NCBI RefSeq assembly: GCF_005047355.1
Contig: NZ_SUMC01000013.1
Location: 62,001 to 126,000 of the forward strand
DNA length: 64,000 bases
Reading direction: 5' to 3'
DNA from: Actinacidiphila oryziradicis
GTDB taxonomy: Bacteria; Actinomycetota; Actinomycetes; Streptomycetales; Streptomycetaceae
Shown: piece after piece, positions 44,049 to 52,507 of the stretch
Numbering within the stretch: the first letter of the stretch is position 1
Layout: each line of letters starts with the position of its first letter
The notes under the pieces: generated by a model
What the model was told of the DNA's origin: nothing
Databases searched by the model: none
The model's input: only the letters and a program-made list of their open reading frames with translations
Translations under genes and position numbers: made by a program

Positions 44049-44581
44049 GCACGCTGCACGCGGACGCGGTGCGCGTTCTGAAGGAGTGGGACGCGCCCGA
44101 CGCGCAGCAGGAGCGGCTGCGGCTCGGCTACCTCGATCATCTCGCCGCCCACCCGGACGGCATGTGGAAGGCCTGCGGGGACGGGCACATCACGGCGAGC
44201 GCACTGGTGGTGGACCCCTCGTCGGGGCGGGTGCTGCTCACCCTCCACAAGAAGCTGAAGATGTGGCTCCAGATGGGCGGTCACTGCGAGCCGGACGATG
44301 CCTCCCTGGCGGCAACGGCGTTCCGCGAGGCCACCGAGGAGTCCGGCATAGCCGGGCTGACCTCGCTGAGCAGCGCACCGGTGGCGCTGGACCGGCACCA
44401 CACACCCTGTGCCTGGCACCTTGATGTGCAGTACGCCGTGCTGGCCCCGCCGGGTGCGGTGGAGGCGATCAGCGAGGAGTCGCTGGACCTCAAATGGTAC
44501 GGATACGAGAGAGTTGGCGATGTCGCCGACGACTCGGTCCAGCGGCTGCTGGCCCGCACCAGGGTCGTGCTCGGCATCTGA
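44045..44581 (+). CDS. NUDIX hydrolase
   Basis: The 178-residue protein contains the Nudix box GGHCEPDDASLAATAF followed by REATEESG. Nudix enzymes cleave nucleoside diphosphates linked to another group; the substrate is unknown. Its GTG overlaps the stop of the preceding gene, so the two are translationally coupled. Confidence 0.92.
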   Translation: MSTLHADAVRVLKEWDAPDAQQERLRLGYLDHLAAHPDGMWKACGDGHITASALVVDPSSGRVLLTLHKKLKMWLQMGGHCEPDDASLAATAFREATEESGIAGLTSLSSAPVALDRHHTPCAWHLDVQYAVLAPPGAVEAISEESLDLKWYGYERVGDVADDSVQRLLARTRVVLGI

Positions 44582-44622
44582 GCAGGGCCCCGGTGCGGGC
44601 CGACGTGGGGTGGGCGGCCCGG

Positions 44623-45384
44623 CTACCCGTTTGTGAAGATGTTCCCCTGGTTCTGCCCATGAGCGCCCTGGCCGCCCAGTCCGTACTGCGCGGCCAGTCC
44701 CTGGCCGAGCTGCGCGTTCTGCGGCGGCATCAGCTCGCTGGGCTGCACCAGGGCGTACCCCTGGCCGAGGAATTGCAGCTCCCAGCCCTCTCCGGTGTTG
44801 CCGCGCCGCCGGAAAACGCCCGAGGAGCTGGTCTGCGCCTGCATCTGGACGCGCAGTGAGGTCGACCAGGCGACAACCGCGTCCGCGTCGGCGGAGACGT
44901 ACTTCTCCGGGGTGACCGGCAGCAGCAGCGGGGCGCCGGAGGTCATCAGGGCGACCTTGCCCCGCCCGGAGATGTTGAGGTTGTAGGCGCCGGTGCCGGA
45001 GACGCCGAACTGGCTGTCCACGGCGATGACCTCCCAGTGCAGCCCCGAATCGAGAGCCAGCACATATGCGCTGTCCACGGTCAGGCCGTCCTGGTCGACT
45101 TCCACGATATGTATGTGCTGGGCGAGATTGGCCAGATAGACGGTGCCCTGCCCGGAGCAGCGCATCAGGTCCAGGCCCTCGCCGGTGCGGTAGCGGGCGC
45201 CGCGCTGCCCCGGGGACTGGTACTCGCCGTCGAATTCGATCAGGCCCTGGTAAGCGACCATGGCGCCCTTGCGGGCGAGGCAGTCACGGTTGCCGTCGAG
45301 CTTCACCCGCAGCAGGTACGGGTTCTGGAGGGCGTAGAGGTCGTCGGACTGAACCTCGGTGTTCACGAAAAGCGGGCTCTGCAT
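44623..45384 (-). CDS. AIM24-family protein, third of the cluster
   Basis: The 253-residue protein has the AIM24/TIGR00266 beta-fold: AMVAYQGLIEFDGEY, LMRCSGQGTVYLA, VVAWSTSLRV and LQFLGQGYALVQPSE. The C-terminal tail is Gln/Gly-rich (LGQGLAAQYGLGGQG). AIM24 proteins are widespread; the yeast homologue supports mitochondrial inner-membrane organisation, and bacterial roles are undefined. It ends an operon of three. Confidence 0.88.
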   Translation of the reverse strand: MQSPLFVNTEVQSDDLYALQNPYLLRVKLDGNRDCLARKGAMVAYQGLIEFDGEYQSPGQRGARYRTGEGLDLMRCSGQGTVYLANLAQHIHIVEVDQDGLTVDSAYVLALDSGLHWEVIAVDSQFGVSGTGAYNLNISGRGKVALMTSGAPLLLPVTPEKYVSADADAVVAWSTSLRVQMQAQTSSSGVFRRRGNTGEGWELQFLGQGYALVQPSELMPPQNAQLGQGLAAQYGLGGQGAHGQNQGNIFTNG

Positions 45385-45401
45385 GGTGTGTTCGCTCCCC
45401 C

Positions 45402-46085
45402 TCAGCCCCGGATCCGGAGACGGTCTGTGCTGTCCTCGCTGGGCTGTATGACGACGAATCCCTGACCGGAGAACCCGATCTGGAACGCCTCGCCGCTGCC
45501 CCGGCCGATCAGCGAGGACGCCTTGAAACTGCGCTTCGACTTCGTCTTCAGCCCGGTCGACCACGCGACCAGCGCGTCCGGGTCGACATATGTGTCGTCC
45601 TCGCCACGACCGCAGTCGACGACGACCGGGGTGCCGCGCGAGGTCAGCGCTACCCAGCCGGTGCCCGAGACCCCCACATTGAACAGGCCCTGGCCGGCGA
45701 ATTTCGCCAGTCCCTTGACCCTCTCGACGCCCCACTGCAACTGGGCGTCGAAGGCGAGCAGGTTGCTGCCGTTGACGGACAGCGCCTCGTTGTTGAGGTA
45801 GACGCACACCACATCGGCACCGTAGTCCGCAAGGTAGAGCAGTCCGTCGCCGCTGCACTTCATCAGCGGGGCGCGCTCGCCGGTGATCCACTGTGAAGCC
45901 ATCTGCCGCACGGCCGGCGGATTCGGCTCGTACTGCACAAAGCCCTCGTACGCGACCATGGAGCCGGTGCGCGCGAAGAGGTCCTGGCCGCTCTGCATGA
46001 CGACCTTGAGCATCTTTCCGCCATGGGTCTCCATACGAGCGGCGGGCGGGGTCGGCGCGAAGCCCGTGATCATTGTCTGGTCCAT
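45402..46085 (-). CDS. AIM24-family protein, second of the cluster
   Basis: The 227-residue protein has the same fold with SMVAYEGFVQYE, LMKCSGDGLLYLAD, VVVDCGRGEDDTYVD and FSGQGFVVIQPSE. It lies 17 bases ahead of the third gene and 8 bases beyond the first, so the three are one transcript. Confidence 0.88.
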   Translation of the reverse strand: MDQTMITGFAPTPPAARMETHGGKMLKVVMQSGQDLFARTGSMVAYEGFVQYEPNPPAVRQMASQWITGERAPLMKCSGDGLLYLADYGADVVCVYLNNEALSVNGSNLLAFDAQLQWGVERVKGLAKFAGQGLFNVGVSGTGWVALTSRGTPVVVDCGRGEDDTYVDPDALVAWSTGLKTKSKRSFKASSLIGRGSGEAFQIGFSGQGFVVIQPSEDSTDRLRIRG

Positions 46086-46093
46086 TGGCGGTC

Positions 46094-47647
46094 TCACACC
46101 TCGTAGGGCTGGACGATGATGAAATTGCCGGGCGCACCCCGGAACTGAAGGTTGACGGTCTCCCCGCTGTGACCGGGGTACGCGTTCCGGCGCAGCCGTA
46201 CCTGACTGGAGAGAATCACCTGCGAGGCAGCCGACCACGCGACGATCGCGTTGCAGTCCGCGTACGTCGTCGGGGTCACCGGCAGCACCACCGGCGTGCC
46301 GTGCGTCTTGACGATCACTGTGCCGGTGCCCTGGAACTGCATGGTGAACAGTGCGCCGCCGGGAATGCCGTGGCCCTCGATCCGGCGCACTTCGTGCTGG
46401 AGGCTCTCGTCGAAAGCGAGCACATTCTCGGCGGAGACGCAGATCGCGTCCCCCTGGAGCTCGATCGGGTGGAGATAGGAGGCGTCCTCGGCGAAGAACA
46501 CCTGGCCGCGGCCGGTGCAGCGCATCAGCTGCATCTCCTGGCCGGTGGCATTACCGACGATCCGGCCGGCGAACCCGGCGCCCTTGTAGCCAAATTCCAC
46601 CTTCCCCTGGTACAGCACCATGCTGCCCTGCCGGGCCAGTACGGGCTGGCCTCCGGCCTGGGACAGGTCTGCCCGGATCAGCTTGGCGTTCTGCTGTGTC
46701 CACCGCTGCCCGGTCGGGGCCTCCCGGTACTTCTCGATCGCTGCCGCCAGTCCCGCTCCGGCCGGCGCGGCCGGCGTCGGGGTGTGCGGCGGGGCCTGGC
46801 CGAACGCGGGCTGCGCCGGCACCTGCCCGAACGGTCCGGCCTGGCCGAATCCGGGTGGCGGCTGCGGCGGCGGGACCTGACCGAAGGGCGGCTGGCCTGG
46901 CGGGGGTACCACCGGGGCCACCATGGTGGGCGCGGAGTGCAGCGCGGGATTGCCCAGCGCCGGCAGCGGCGGCGGGCCGGCCGGCGCGGGGGTGGGCGCG
47001 TGCGGCGGTGCTCCGAAGGCCGGGGCCGGGGCCGGGGCGGGGGCGGGGAAACCCGCTGGCGGGGCGGCCGGGGGCGCGAAGCCCGGGGCTGCGGCCTGCT
47101 GCGGCACCACCGGAGATTCCTCGGCGACCTCGCCGCCGAAGTTCTTGAGCAGCGCGTCCAGGCCTCCGTCGAAGCCCTGGCCGACGGCGGCGAAGCGCCA
47201 GACATCCTTCAGATAGACATCGGCGAGCATCACCGCGCGCTCGGTCGTGAATTCGGCGCCATTGAACGCGTAGCGGGCAACTTCCTCACCACCGGCGACG
47301 ATCCGGATGTAGCCCGGGCCCACCTGGGACATCTGTCCGGGGCCGTCGATCGTCGCGGTGAAGGACAACTTCTGGATCTCCGGCGGTATCCGCTCCAGCG
47401 TCACGCGGAAGGATTCGCTGTCGCCGGCCTGCGGGCCGAGCTGCTGGATCGCTTCCTCGGGTGACTTCGGCTGGTTGAAGAAGATGAAGTAACGGTCGTC
47501 CGACAGCTGTTCGTGGGTGTCGAGCCCGAAGCAACTGATGTCGAAAGTCAGACCCGGACCGGCGATCTGCACTCCGATGTACAGATCCGTCCCCGCCGTC
47601 AGATCACCGATCTTGGCCTTGTGGCCGCGTTGGAACTCCCTGGCCAT
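46094..47647 (-). CDS. TerD-AIM24 fusion protein
   Basis: The 517-residue protein begins with a TerD domain (about 1-175) carrying the calcium-binding style FDISCFGLD and DDRYFIFFNQPKSPEEA. A Pro/Ala/Gly-rich linker of about 130 residues follows (many PPP and PAPAP runs), then an AIM24 domain (about 300-517, SMVLYQGKVEFGYKG to NFIIVQPYEV). TerD proteins are linked to tellurite resistance and stress signalling. It heads the AIM24 operon. Confidence 0.9.
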   Translation of the reverse strand: MAREFQRGHKAKIGDLTAGTDLYIGVQIAGPGLTFDISCFGLDTHEQLSDDRYFIFFNQPKSPEEAIQQLGPQAGDSESFRVTLERIPPEIQKLSFTATIDGPGQMSQVGPGYIRIVAGGEEVARYAFNGAEFTTERAVMLADVYLKDVWRFAAVGQGFDGGLDALLKNFGGEVAEESPVVPQQAAAPGFAPPAAPPAGFPAPAPAPAPAFGAPPHAPTPAPAGPPPLPALGNPALHSAPTMVAPVVPPPGQPPFGQVPPPQPPPGFGQAGPFGQVPAQPAFGQAPPHTPTPAAPAGAGLAAAIEKYREAPTGQRWTQQNAKLIRADLSQAGGQPVLARQGSMVLYQGKVEFGYKGAGFAGRIVGNATGQEMQLMRCTGRGQVFFAEDASYLHPIELQGDAICVSAENVLAFDESLQHEVRRIEGHGIPGGALFTMQFQGTGTVIVKTHGTPVVLPVTPTTYADCNAIVAWSAASQVILSSQVRLRRNAYPGHSGETVNLQFRGAPGNFIIVQPYEV

Positions 47648-47716
47648 GCGAACGACCGTCCCCCATCGTCAAGTACCTGTACGTTGCGACAGGCTAACCG
47701 CTCGGTGTGTCAGCGG

Positions 47717-48292
47717 CTATTCCTGGCGGGCCGCCGGAAGATGGGGAAGCCGGCCGGCGGCCACCACGCCCTCCAGATAACCGCGGGCCCGCTCGGTGCG
47801 CGGATAGGAGTCGAGAAGCTTCCAGAAGCGCGGCCCGTGCCCGGGGACGAGGAGATGGGCCAGCTCATGGAGGAGTACGTAGTCGATGACGTACTCCGGC
47901 ATGCCCTGAAGGCGGTGCGAAAGGCGGATGCTGCCCTCGGACGGGGTGCAGGAACCCCATCGCGAATTCTGATTGGTGACCCAGCGGACGATGTCCGGCG
48001 CGGCACGGCCGCCGAGGTACTGCGCCGAGAGCTGGGCGGCGCGTGCCGCGAGCTCGTCGTCGCCCAGCATCTGCCGGCTCTCCTGGGCCGCCAGCTTGTC
48101 GAGCATGACCGTCACCCAGCGTTGCTCCTCGGTGGCGGACATCCGGGCCGGGATGAGGACCACGGTGCGGTCGCCTTCGCGGTAGGCCGAGACGGTGCTG
48201 CGGCGGCGGGCGCTGCGGCGCACCTCGACCGTGCTCGTCCGGGGGCCGCGCAGGCGCTGACTGGAAAGGCTGTGGGCTGGGTCGGCGGACAC
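47717..48292 (-). CDS. YgjP-type (M48-like) metallopeptidase
   Basis: The 191-residue protein has the family signature TNQNSRWGSC followed by LSHRLQGMPEYVIDYVLLHE and the zinc motif HELAH with a downstream HGPRFW His. YgjP-family proteins are zinc hydrolases often associated with restriction systems, but none is here. It follows the AIM24 operon head in reverse order on the same strand. Confidence 0.88.
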   Translation of the reverse strand: MSADPAHSLSSQRLRGPRTSTVEVRRSARRRSTVSAYREGDRTVVLIPARMSATEEQRWVTVMLDKLAAQESRQMLGDDELAARAAQLSAQYLGGRAAPDIVRWVTNQNSRWGSCTPSEGSIRLSHRLQGMPEYVIDYVLLHELAHLLVPGHGPRFWKLLDSYPRTERARGYLEGVVAAGRLPHLPAARQE

Positions 48293-48406
48293 GTCTCGAA
48301 CTTACCCGTCCTGGGCCGTGGAAGTCCTGCCCCCCGGCGTGCCCGCGCAAAAAAACCACCGCCCCAGAATCACCCAGCGCTCATATTGAACGATTAAAGA
48401 CCAGAA

Positions 48407-48420
48407 CCTGTGGATAACTT
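48407..48420. promoter_or_regulatory. DnaA-box-like motif upstream of the ThiF gene
   Basis: The 14-mer CCTGTGGATAACTT contains TGTGGATAA, the complement of a perfect TTATCCACA DnaA box. An exact inverted copy occurs at 54782-54795. Confidence 0.5.
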
Positions 48421-48486
48421 TCGCCGGCCGTCGGCACGTGCGGGCATTCTGGATACAGCAAAACCACGGGGAATCACGGGGTGATC

Positions 48487-49608
48487 ATGAACATGCGTCC
48501 CATGCTCAAGACGGCCATGCGGAGAAGCTGGCGCAATCGCGAGAGCGTGCAGTTCGGCGTCGACCCGGCGCACGCCGTTGTACTCGACTCGGTCGACGGA
48601 GCGGCGGCCGGCTTTCTCGATCTTCTCGACGGCACCCGGGGGCTCGGCCCGCTCTCCCGCGAGGCCGAGGCCCTGGGACTCGAACCACGGCAGGCGCACC
48701 GGCTGCTCGGGCTGCTCGCCGAAGGCGGCGTTCTCGACGACGCCGCGGCGCACTCCGAGCTGGCCCGGGCGGTAAGGCACCGGGCGGCGGCGATGGACCG
48801 GCTGCGGCCCGATCTCGCGGCGCTGTCGGTGGTGCACCCAGGGCCGGGCGGCGCGGCGGCGCGGATACGGGACCGGCGCGGCGCGCGGGTGCGGGTGGTC
48901 GGCGCGGGGCGGGTCGGGGCGGCGGTCGCGGCGCTGCTGTCGGCCGCAGGGGTGGGCCGGGTCGAGGTGCGGGACGCCGGCCGGGTCGAGCCGTGGGATG
49001 TGGGCCCCTGCGGGATTCCCCCCGAGCAGATCGGCGAACGGCGGGACGCGGCGGGACGCGGGACCGTACGACGCGCGGCGCCCGACCCCCGGGCAGCCGC
49101 GCTGGGGCGGCGCGGGCCCCGGGCCGCCCCGGAGCCGGGGCTCGATCTGGTGGTGCTGGCCCCGCGCGACGGCCTGGCCGCATATGCCCCGGAGCCGGAC
49201 GAGGCCGGCCCGCTGCTCACCGCGGGCATCCCGCACCTCTATACCGGGGTGCTGGAAGGAATGGGCGTGGTGGGACCATTGGTGCTACCGGGCCGCACGG
49301 GGTGTGCGGGATGTCTCGCACAGCAGCTGACCGACGCCGACCCGGCCTGGCCCCGGGTCCTGGCCCAGCTGCGGTCGGGGCGCCCGGCGGGGGTCCAGGC
49401 TTGTGACATCGCGCTGGCCACAGCGGTCGCGGGCACGGCTGCGGCACATGTTCTGGCCAGGCTGGACGGCCGGACCCCGCCAAGTTCGGGGGCGCGGGTG
49501 GAGTTCGGGCTGGCCCGGTTGACAATGGATATCCGGCCGGTGCCGGGGGACCCGCGATGCGTCTGCGGGGCGGCGGGGCAGAATGACCGCGTGACCGACC
49601 GGAAATGA
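48487..49608 (+). CDS. ThiF/E1-like protein with RRE-like N-terminal domain
   Basis: The 373-residue protein has an N-terminal winged-helix-like region (about 1-90, VQFGVDPAHAVVLDSVDG and LEPRQAHRLLGLLAEGGVLDD) resembling leader-peptide-binding domains of azoline-forming cyclodehydratase proteins. An E1-like nucleotide fold follows (VRVVGAGRVGAAVAALLSA). Two Cys pairs (CAGC and CVCG) form a probable zinc site. No YcaO or precursor gene is adjacent. The start is uncertain among closely spaced in-frame GTG and ATG codons (48481, 48487, 48493). Confidence 0.8.
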   Translation: MNMRPMLKTAMRRSWRNRESVQFGVDPAHAVVLDSVDGAAAGFLDLLDGTRGLGPLSREAEALGLEPRQAHRLLGLLAEGGVLDDAAAHSELARAVRHRAAAMDRLRPDLAALSVVHPGPGGAAARIRDRRGARVRVVGAGRVGAAVAALLSAAGVGRVEVRDAGRVEPWDVGPCGIPPEQIGERRDAAGRGTVRRAAPDPRAAALGRRGPRAAPEPGLDLVVLAPRDGLAAYAPEPDEAGPLLTAGIPHLYTGVLEGMGVVGPLVLPGRTGCAGCLAQQLTDADPAWPRVLAQLRSGRPAGVQACDIALATAVAGTAAAHVLARLDGRTPPSSGARVEFGLARLTMDIRPVPGDPRCVCGAAGQNDRVTDRK

Positions 49609-49615
49609 GGGGCGC

Positions 49616-50965
49616 ATGTCTGACCTTCCGCGCAAAGCGGTGACTCGCACCGCGAAGTTGGCGGCGCTTCCATTGGGGTTCGCGGGCCGCGCCACTCTGG
49701 GACTCGGCAAGCGGCTCGGCGGCCGGCCCGCCGATGTAGTGGCGATCGAGCTGCAGGAGCGCACCGCCGAGCAGCTGTTCAAGGTCCTCGGGGAGCTGAA
49801 GGGCGGGGCCATGAAATTCGGCCAGGCTCTGTCGGTGTTCGAAGCGGCACTTCCCGAGGAGATGGCCGGCCCCTACCGGGCGGCGCTCACCAAGCTCCAG
49901 GAGGCCGCGCCGCCGATGCCGGCCCGCACAGTGCACGCGGTACTGGAGAAGCAGCTGGGCGCGGACTGGAGATCGCTGTTCTCCGGATTCGACGAGAAGC
50001 CGGCGGCCGCGGCCTCGATAGGCCAGGTGCACCGCGCGGTGTGGCACGACGGGCGCGAGGTCGCGGTGAAGGTGCAGTATCCAGGCGCCGGGGACGCGCT
50101 GCTCTCGGATCTGAACCAATTGGGCCGGGTGGCCCGGCTGTTCGGCCCGCTGATCCCCGGGATGGACATCAAGCCGCTGATCGCCGAGCTGCGCGCCCGG
50201 ATCTCGGAGGAGCTGGACTACGCGCTGGAGGCGCAGGCCCAGCGCATCCACGCCGTGGAGTTCGCCGACGACCCGGACGTGGTGGTTCCGGATGTGGTGC
50301 ACCAGGCCGACCAGGTGCTGGTGACCGACTGGATGGAGGGGGTGCCGCTCGCCGAGGTGATCGCCAAGGGCAGCAAGGAGATGCGGGATCGAGCCGGCCA
50401 GCTGCTGGCCCGCTTCCTCTTCGCCGGACCGGCCCGCACCGGGCTGCTGCACGCCGACTCCCACCCGGGCAACTTCCGGCTGCTCGTCGATGACGGCCCG
50501 GCGGAAGGCTGGCGGCTCGGCGTGCTGGACTTCGGCACCGTCGACCGGCTCCCGGAGGGGCTGCCGCTGCCGATAGGCACCGCCCTGCGGCTGGCGCTGG
50601 CGGACGACGCCGAATCCGTGCACTCGATGCTCCGCCAGGAAGGCTTCGTCAAGCCGACGATTGCGCTCGACCCGGACGCGGTCCTGGACTATCTGCGGCC
50701 GATCATCGAGCCCGCCAGGGTGGAGGCGTTCGCCTTTGATCGTAGCTGGATGCGGGCCCAGGCTGCACGGATCGCCGATCCGCGTTCGCCCGCCCACCAG
50801 TTGGGCAAGCAGCTCAATCTGCCGCCGTCGTATCTGCTGATCCATCGCGTGACGCTGAGCACCATCGGTGTGCTGTGCCAGTTGACGGCGACGGTGCGAC
50901 TCCGGGACGAGCTGCGGGAGTGGCTCCCGGGCTTCGCGGAGGAGGGTGAAGCGGAGTCTGCGTAG
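49616..50965 (+). CDS. ABC1/AarF/UbiB-family atypical kinase
   Basis: The 449-residue protein has the defining KxGQ motif (MKFGQALS), ASIGQVHRA (Ala-rich loop), EVAVKVQYPG (catalytic Lys), HADSHPGNF and LDFGTVDRL. UbiB proteins support quinone or lipid metabolism through a kinase-like ATPase; in an organism with menaquinone the exact role is unclear. It follows the ThiF gene by seven bases. Confidence 0.9.
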   Translation: MSDLPRKAVTRTAKLAALPLGFAGRATLGLGKRLGGRPADVVAIELQERTAEQLFKVLGELKGGAMKFGQALSVFEAALPEEMAGPYRAALTKLQEAAPPMPARTVHAVLEKQLGADWRSLFSGFDEKPAAAASIGQVHRAVWHDGREVAVKVQYPGAGDALLSDLNQLGRVARLFGPLIPGMDIKPLIAELRARISEELDYALEAQAQRIHAVEFADDPDVVVPDVVHQADQVLVTDWMEGVPLAEVIAKGSKEMRDRAGQLLARFLFAGPARTGLLHADSHPGNFRLLVDDGPAEGWRLGVLDFGTVDRLPEGLPLPIGTALRLALADDAESVHSMLRQEGFVKPTIALDPDAVLDYLRPIIEPARVEAFAFDRSWMRAQAARIADPRSPAHQLGKQLNLPPSYLLIHRVTLSTIGVLCQLTATVRLRDELREWLPGFAEEGEAESA

Positions 50966-50972
50966 GGCCTGG

Positions 50973-51194
50973 CTACCACCAGGCGGAGTCGAGACGGCCT
51001 TCGATGCTGCGCAGGTTGGCTCGGGAGCAGCCGTCGCAGAAGTAGACGCGGCTGCCGTTCTCCACGGAACAGGTCCAGGTGATCGGCAGCCCTTCGCGGG
51101 CGGCGCCGCAGCGAGCGCAGACGGTGGTCTTGACGGCGCCGGCGAGCGCGACCGACTCACCCGGATCGACAGGGTCCTGAGTCTTCTGATCCAC
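50973..51194 (-). CDS. 73-aa zinc-ribbon protein
   Basis: The protein contains CARCG and CDGCS pairs around an internal WTCSVENGS, a compact four-cysteine zinc ribbon. The GTG start is chosen because the 13 residues of a longer reading are Arg-rich and unlike the rest. It is convergent with the ABC1 gene. Function is unknown. Confidence 0.75.
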   Translation of the reverse strand: MDQKTQDPVDPGESVALAGAVKTTVCARCGAAREGLPITWTCSVENGSRVYFCDGCSRANLRSIEGRLDSAWW

Positions 51195-51237
51195 CCGCCG
51201 ACGATATCCCCGCACGCCCGCAAAAGCGGACAACGCA

Positions 51238-51271
51238 CCGCAGGGCCCATCCGAATGGATGGGCCCTGCGG
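51238..51271 (-). terminator. 15-pair terminator after the wblC operon
   Basis: CCGCAGGGCCCATCC and its perfect complement flank GAAT, 29 bases beyond the last gene of the wblC transcript. Confidence 0.85.
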
Positions 51272-51299
51272 TTGAGATCGGTGCCGGCCGGACACCGGA

Positions 51300-51614
51300 T
51301 TACTGCATCACGGCCAGCGCCAGCGCGCGGCGGGCGCGGAGCGAGACACGCTCGGCACGGCGCTGGAGGCGCCGGGCGCTGAGCAGGCGGAGGGCCCTGC
51401 GTTCATGCTCGGCCTCATAGAGGCGCTGTTGCATATGGACACGGGCCAGGGCTTCTGGCATGAGTTGCATTTCGAGGTTCCTGTTCTGACGCGAGGTGTG
51501 CGCGTCGGCGGGCGGTGCGGGGGCGTCGGTGACGGACGGGGTCATCGTGGGGTCCTGCTTCTGCGGGTCGTGCGTATGAGGGCGGTCGATCGTTCCGAGG
51601 ACTGGGCGGGTCAT
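51300..51614 (-). CDS. helical basic protein co-translated with wblC
   Basis: The 104-residue protein has a Pro/Thr-rich head and a long Arg/Ala/Leu helix (RRALRLLSARRLQRRAERVS). Its ATG overlaps the wblC stop in ATGA, so it is translated with wblC. An internal ATG at 51545 would give 81 residues. No family is recognised; a role linked to WblC is inferred from coupling. Confidence 0.7.
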   Translation of the reverse strand: MTRPVLGTIDRPHTHDPQKQDPTMTPSVTDAPAPPADAHTSRQNRNLEMQLMPEALARVHMQQRLYEAEHERRALRLLSARRLQRRAERVSLRARRALALAVMQ

Positions 51615-51970
51615 GCCATGACCGCGTTCTTGCGCGGGCGGCCACGGGGCCGCTTCCGGGGCACCACGACCCCCTGGACAAAGAGCTCGCCACCCCAGAC
51701 ACCCCAGGGCTCGCGGCGGTCCTTCGCACCGGCCAGGCAAGCCTCCAGCACGGGACAGGTCCGGCAGAGCGACTTGGCGTACTCGACGTCGGCCGGCGAC
51801 TCCGCGAAGAAGACCTCCGGGTCGTAGGTCCGGCACGGGACGGGTACGCCGAGGCGCTCGATCTCGTCATCGAGCTCGGTCAGGGGCAGCAACGGGACCT
51901 CCGAGTGGTCAGTGGGCGGGGGCTTCGGGTCGGCGTGCGATACGGACGGTGCGTGCGGGATGGGGTGCAC
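51611..51970 (-). CDS. wblC: WhiB7-type antibiotic-resistance regulator WblC
   Basis: The 119-residue protein has the cluster cysteines at 46, 69, 72 and 78, the EPWGVWGGE turn and a C-terminal AT-hook (RPRGRPRK). This combination is specific to WhiB7/WblC, which binds the principal sigma factor and switches on intrinsic resistance to ribosome-targeting antibiotics. It starts with GTG. A long leader with a small ORF and a terminator precedes it. Confidence 0.96.
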   Translation of the reverse strand: MHPIPHAPSVSHADPKPPPTDHSEVPLLPLTELDDEIERLGVPVPCRTYDPEVFFAESPADVEYAKSLCRTCPVLEACLAGAKDRREPWGVWGGELFVQGVVVPRKRPRGRPRKNAVMA

Positions 51971-52012
51971 GGTCGGTTCGTTCCTCGTCTGTTGGGTTTT
52001 TGGAAAACAGAA

Positions 52013-52046
52013 GGGCCGCGGATCCCGGTCTGGGATTCCGCGGCCC
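52013..52046 (-). terminator. attenuator hairpin in the wblC leader
   Basis: On the minus strand GGGCCGCGGAATCCC and GGGATCCGCGGCCC form a 14-pair stem with one bulge, followed by TTCTGTTTT, a rho-independent terminator. It sits between the leader ORF and wblC, where antibiotic-dependent readthrough is known for WblC/WhiB7 genes. Confidence 0.85.
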
Positions 52047-52071
52047 TGGAAGGTGCCGGCCTGATCGTGGA

Positions 52072-52371
52072 TCAGACTGGATCACTCCAGGGTTCAAACC
52101 TGCGGAGGTCCCACATGGGGTGGTGCTGCTTCTTCTGTCCGTTTTTGGTCCGATTGCCGGCACCGTTGGTGTCCGCAAAGGCATAGGCCTGCGCCTGTGC
52201 CGTCGCCGCTACCGCAAGTGCCTTGGTCTGTCGCTCAATGCGGACACCGCCCAGGCCACTGCCCATGGCAGGGACGCCGGACAGACCGCTGACGGGCAGC
52301 GAGAAGCCGAGCGGGCGGGCGGCAACGACCGATCGATCGGTCATTTGCGTGACGTTGATGATGCTGATCAT
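52072..52371 (-). CDS. wblC leader ORF (uORF)
   Basis: A 99-codon ORF starts at ATG preceded by GAAGGAGG at ideal spacing and shows clear codon bias. It ends 25 bases ahead of the attenuator. Two small hairpins (CTGGA-TCAC-TCCAG and CTGATC-GTG-GATCAG arms) overlap its last codons and could compete with the terminator stem. WblC/WhiB7 genes in other actinobacteria have such uORFs that sense slowed translation. The peptide itself has no recognised domain. Confidence 0.8.
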   Translation of the reverse strand: MISIINVTQMTDRSVVAARPLGFSLPVSGLSGVPAMGSGLGGVRIERQTKALAVAATAQAQAYAFADTNGAGNRTKNGQKKQHHPMWDLRRFEPWSDPV

Positions 52372-52440
52372 TGGAATCCGCCTCCTTCGGCGTCTCGTAG
52401 AGCTTGTCGGACGTGCTTGCTTAGTACATCACGGTTCCTG

Positions 52441-52459
52441 GGGCTCTTGGAAGAGTCCC
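52441..52459 (-). terminator. hairpin after uvrD2
   Basis: GGGCTCTT and AAGAGTCCC pair with a one-base bulge about 50 bases beyond the uvrD2 stop. It probably ends the helicase transcript ahead of the wblC promoter. Confidence 0.45.
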
Positions 52460-52507
52460 GGTGCCCGTGCTCAGAGAGGCTATGGGGATCTCCACGGCGG
52501 GCGCAAA

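Noticed and set aside
49217..51295. 692-codon minus-strand reading opposite ThiF and ABC1 genes
   Set aside because: Shadow of two genes with clear catalytic motifs on the plus strand.
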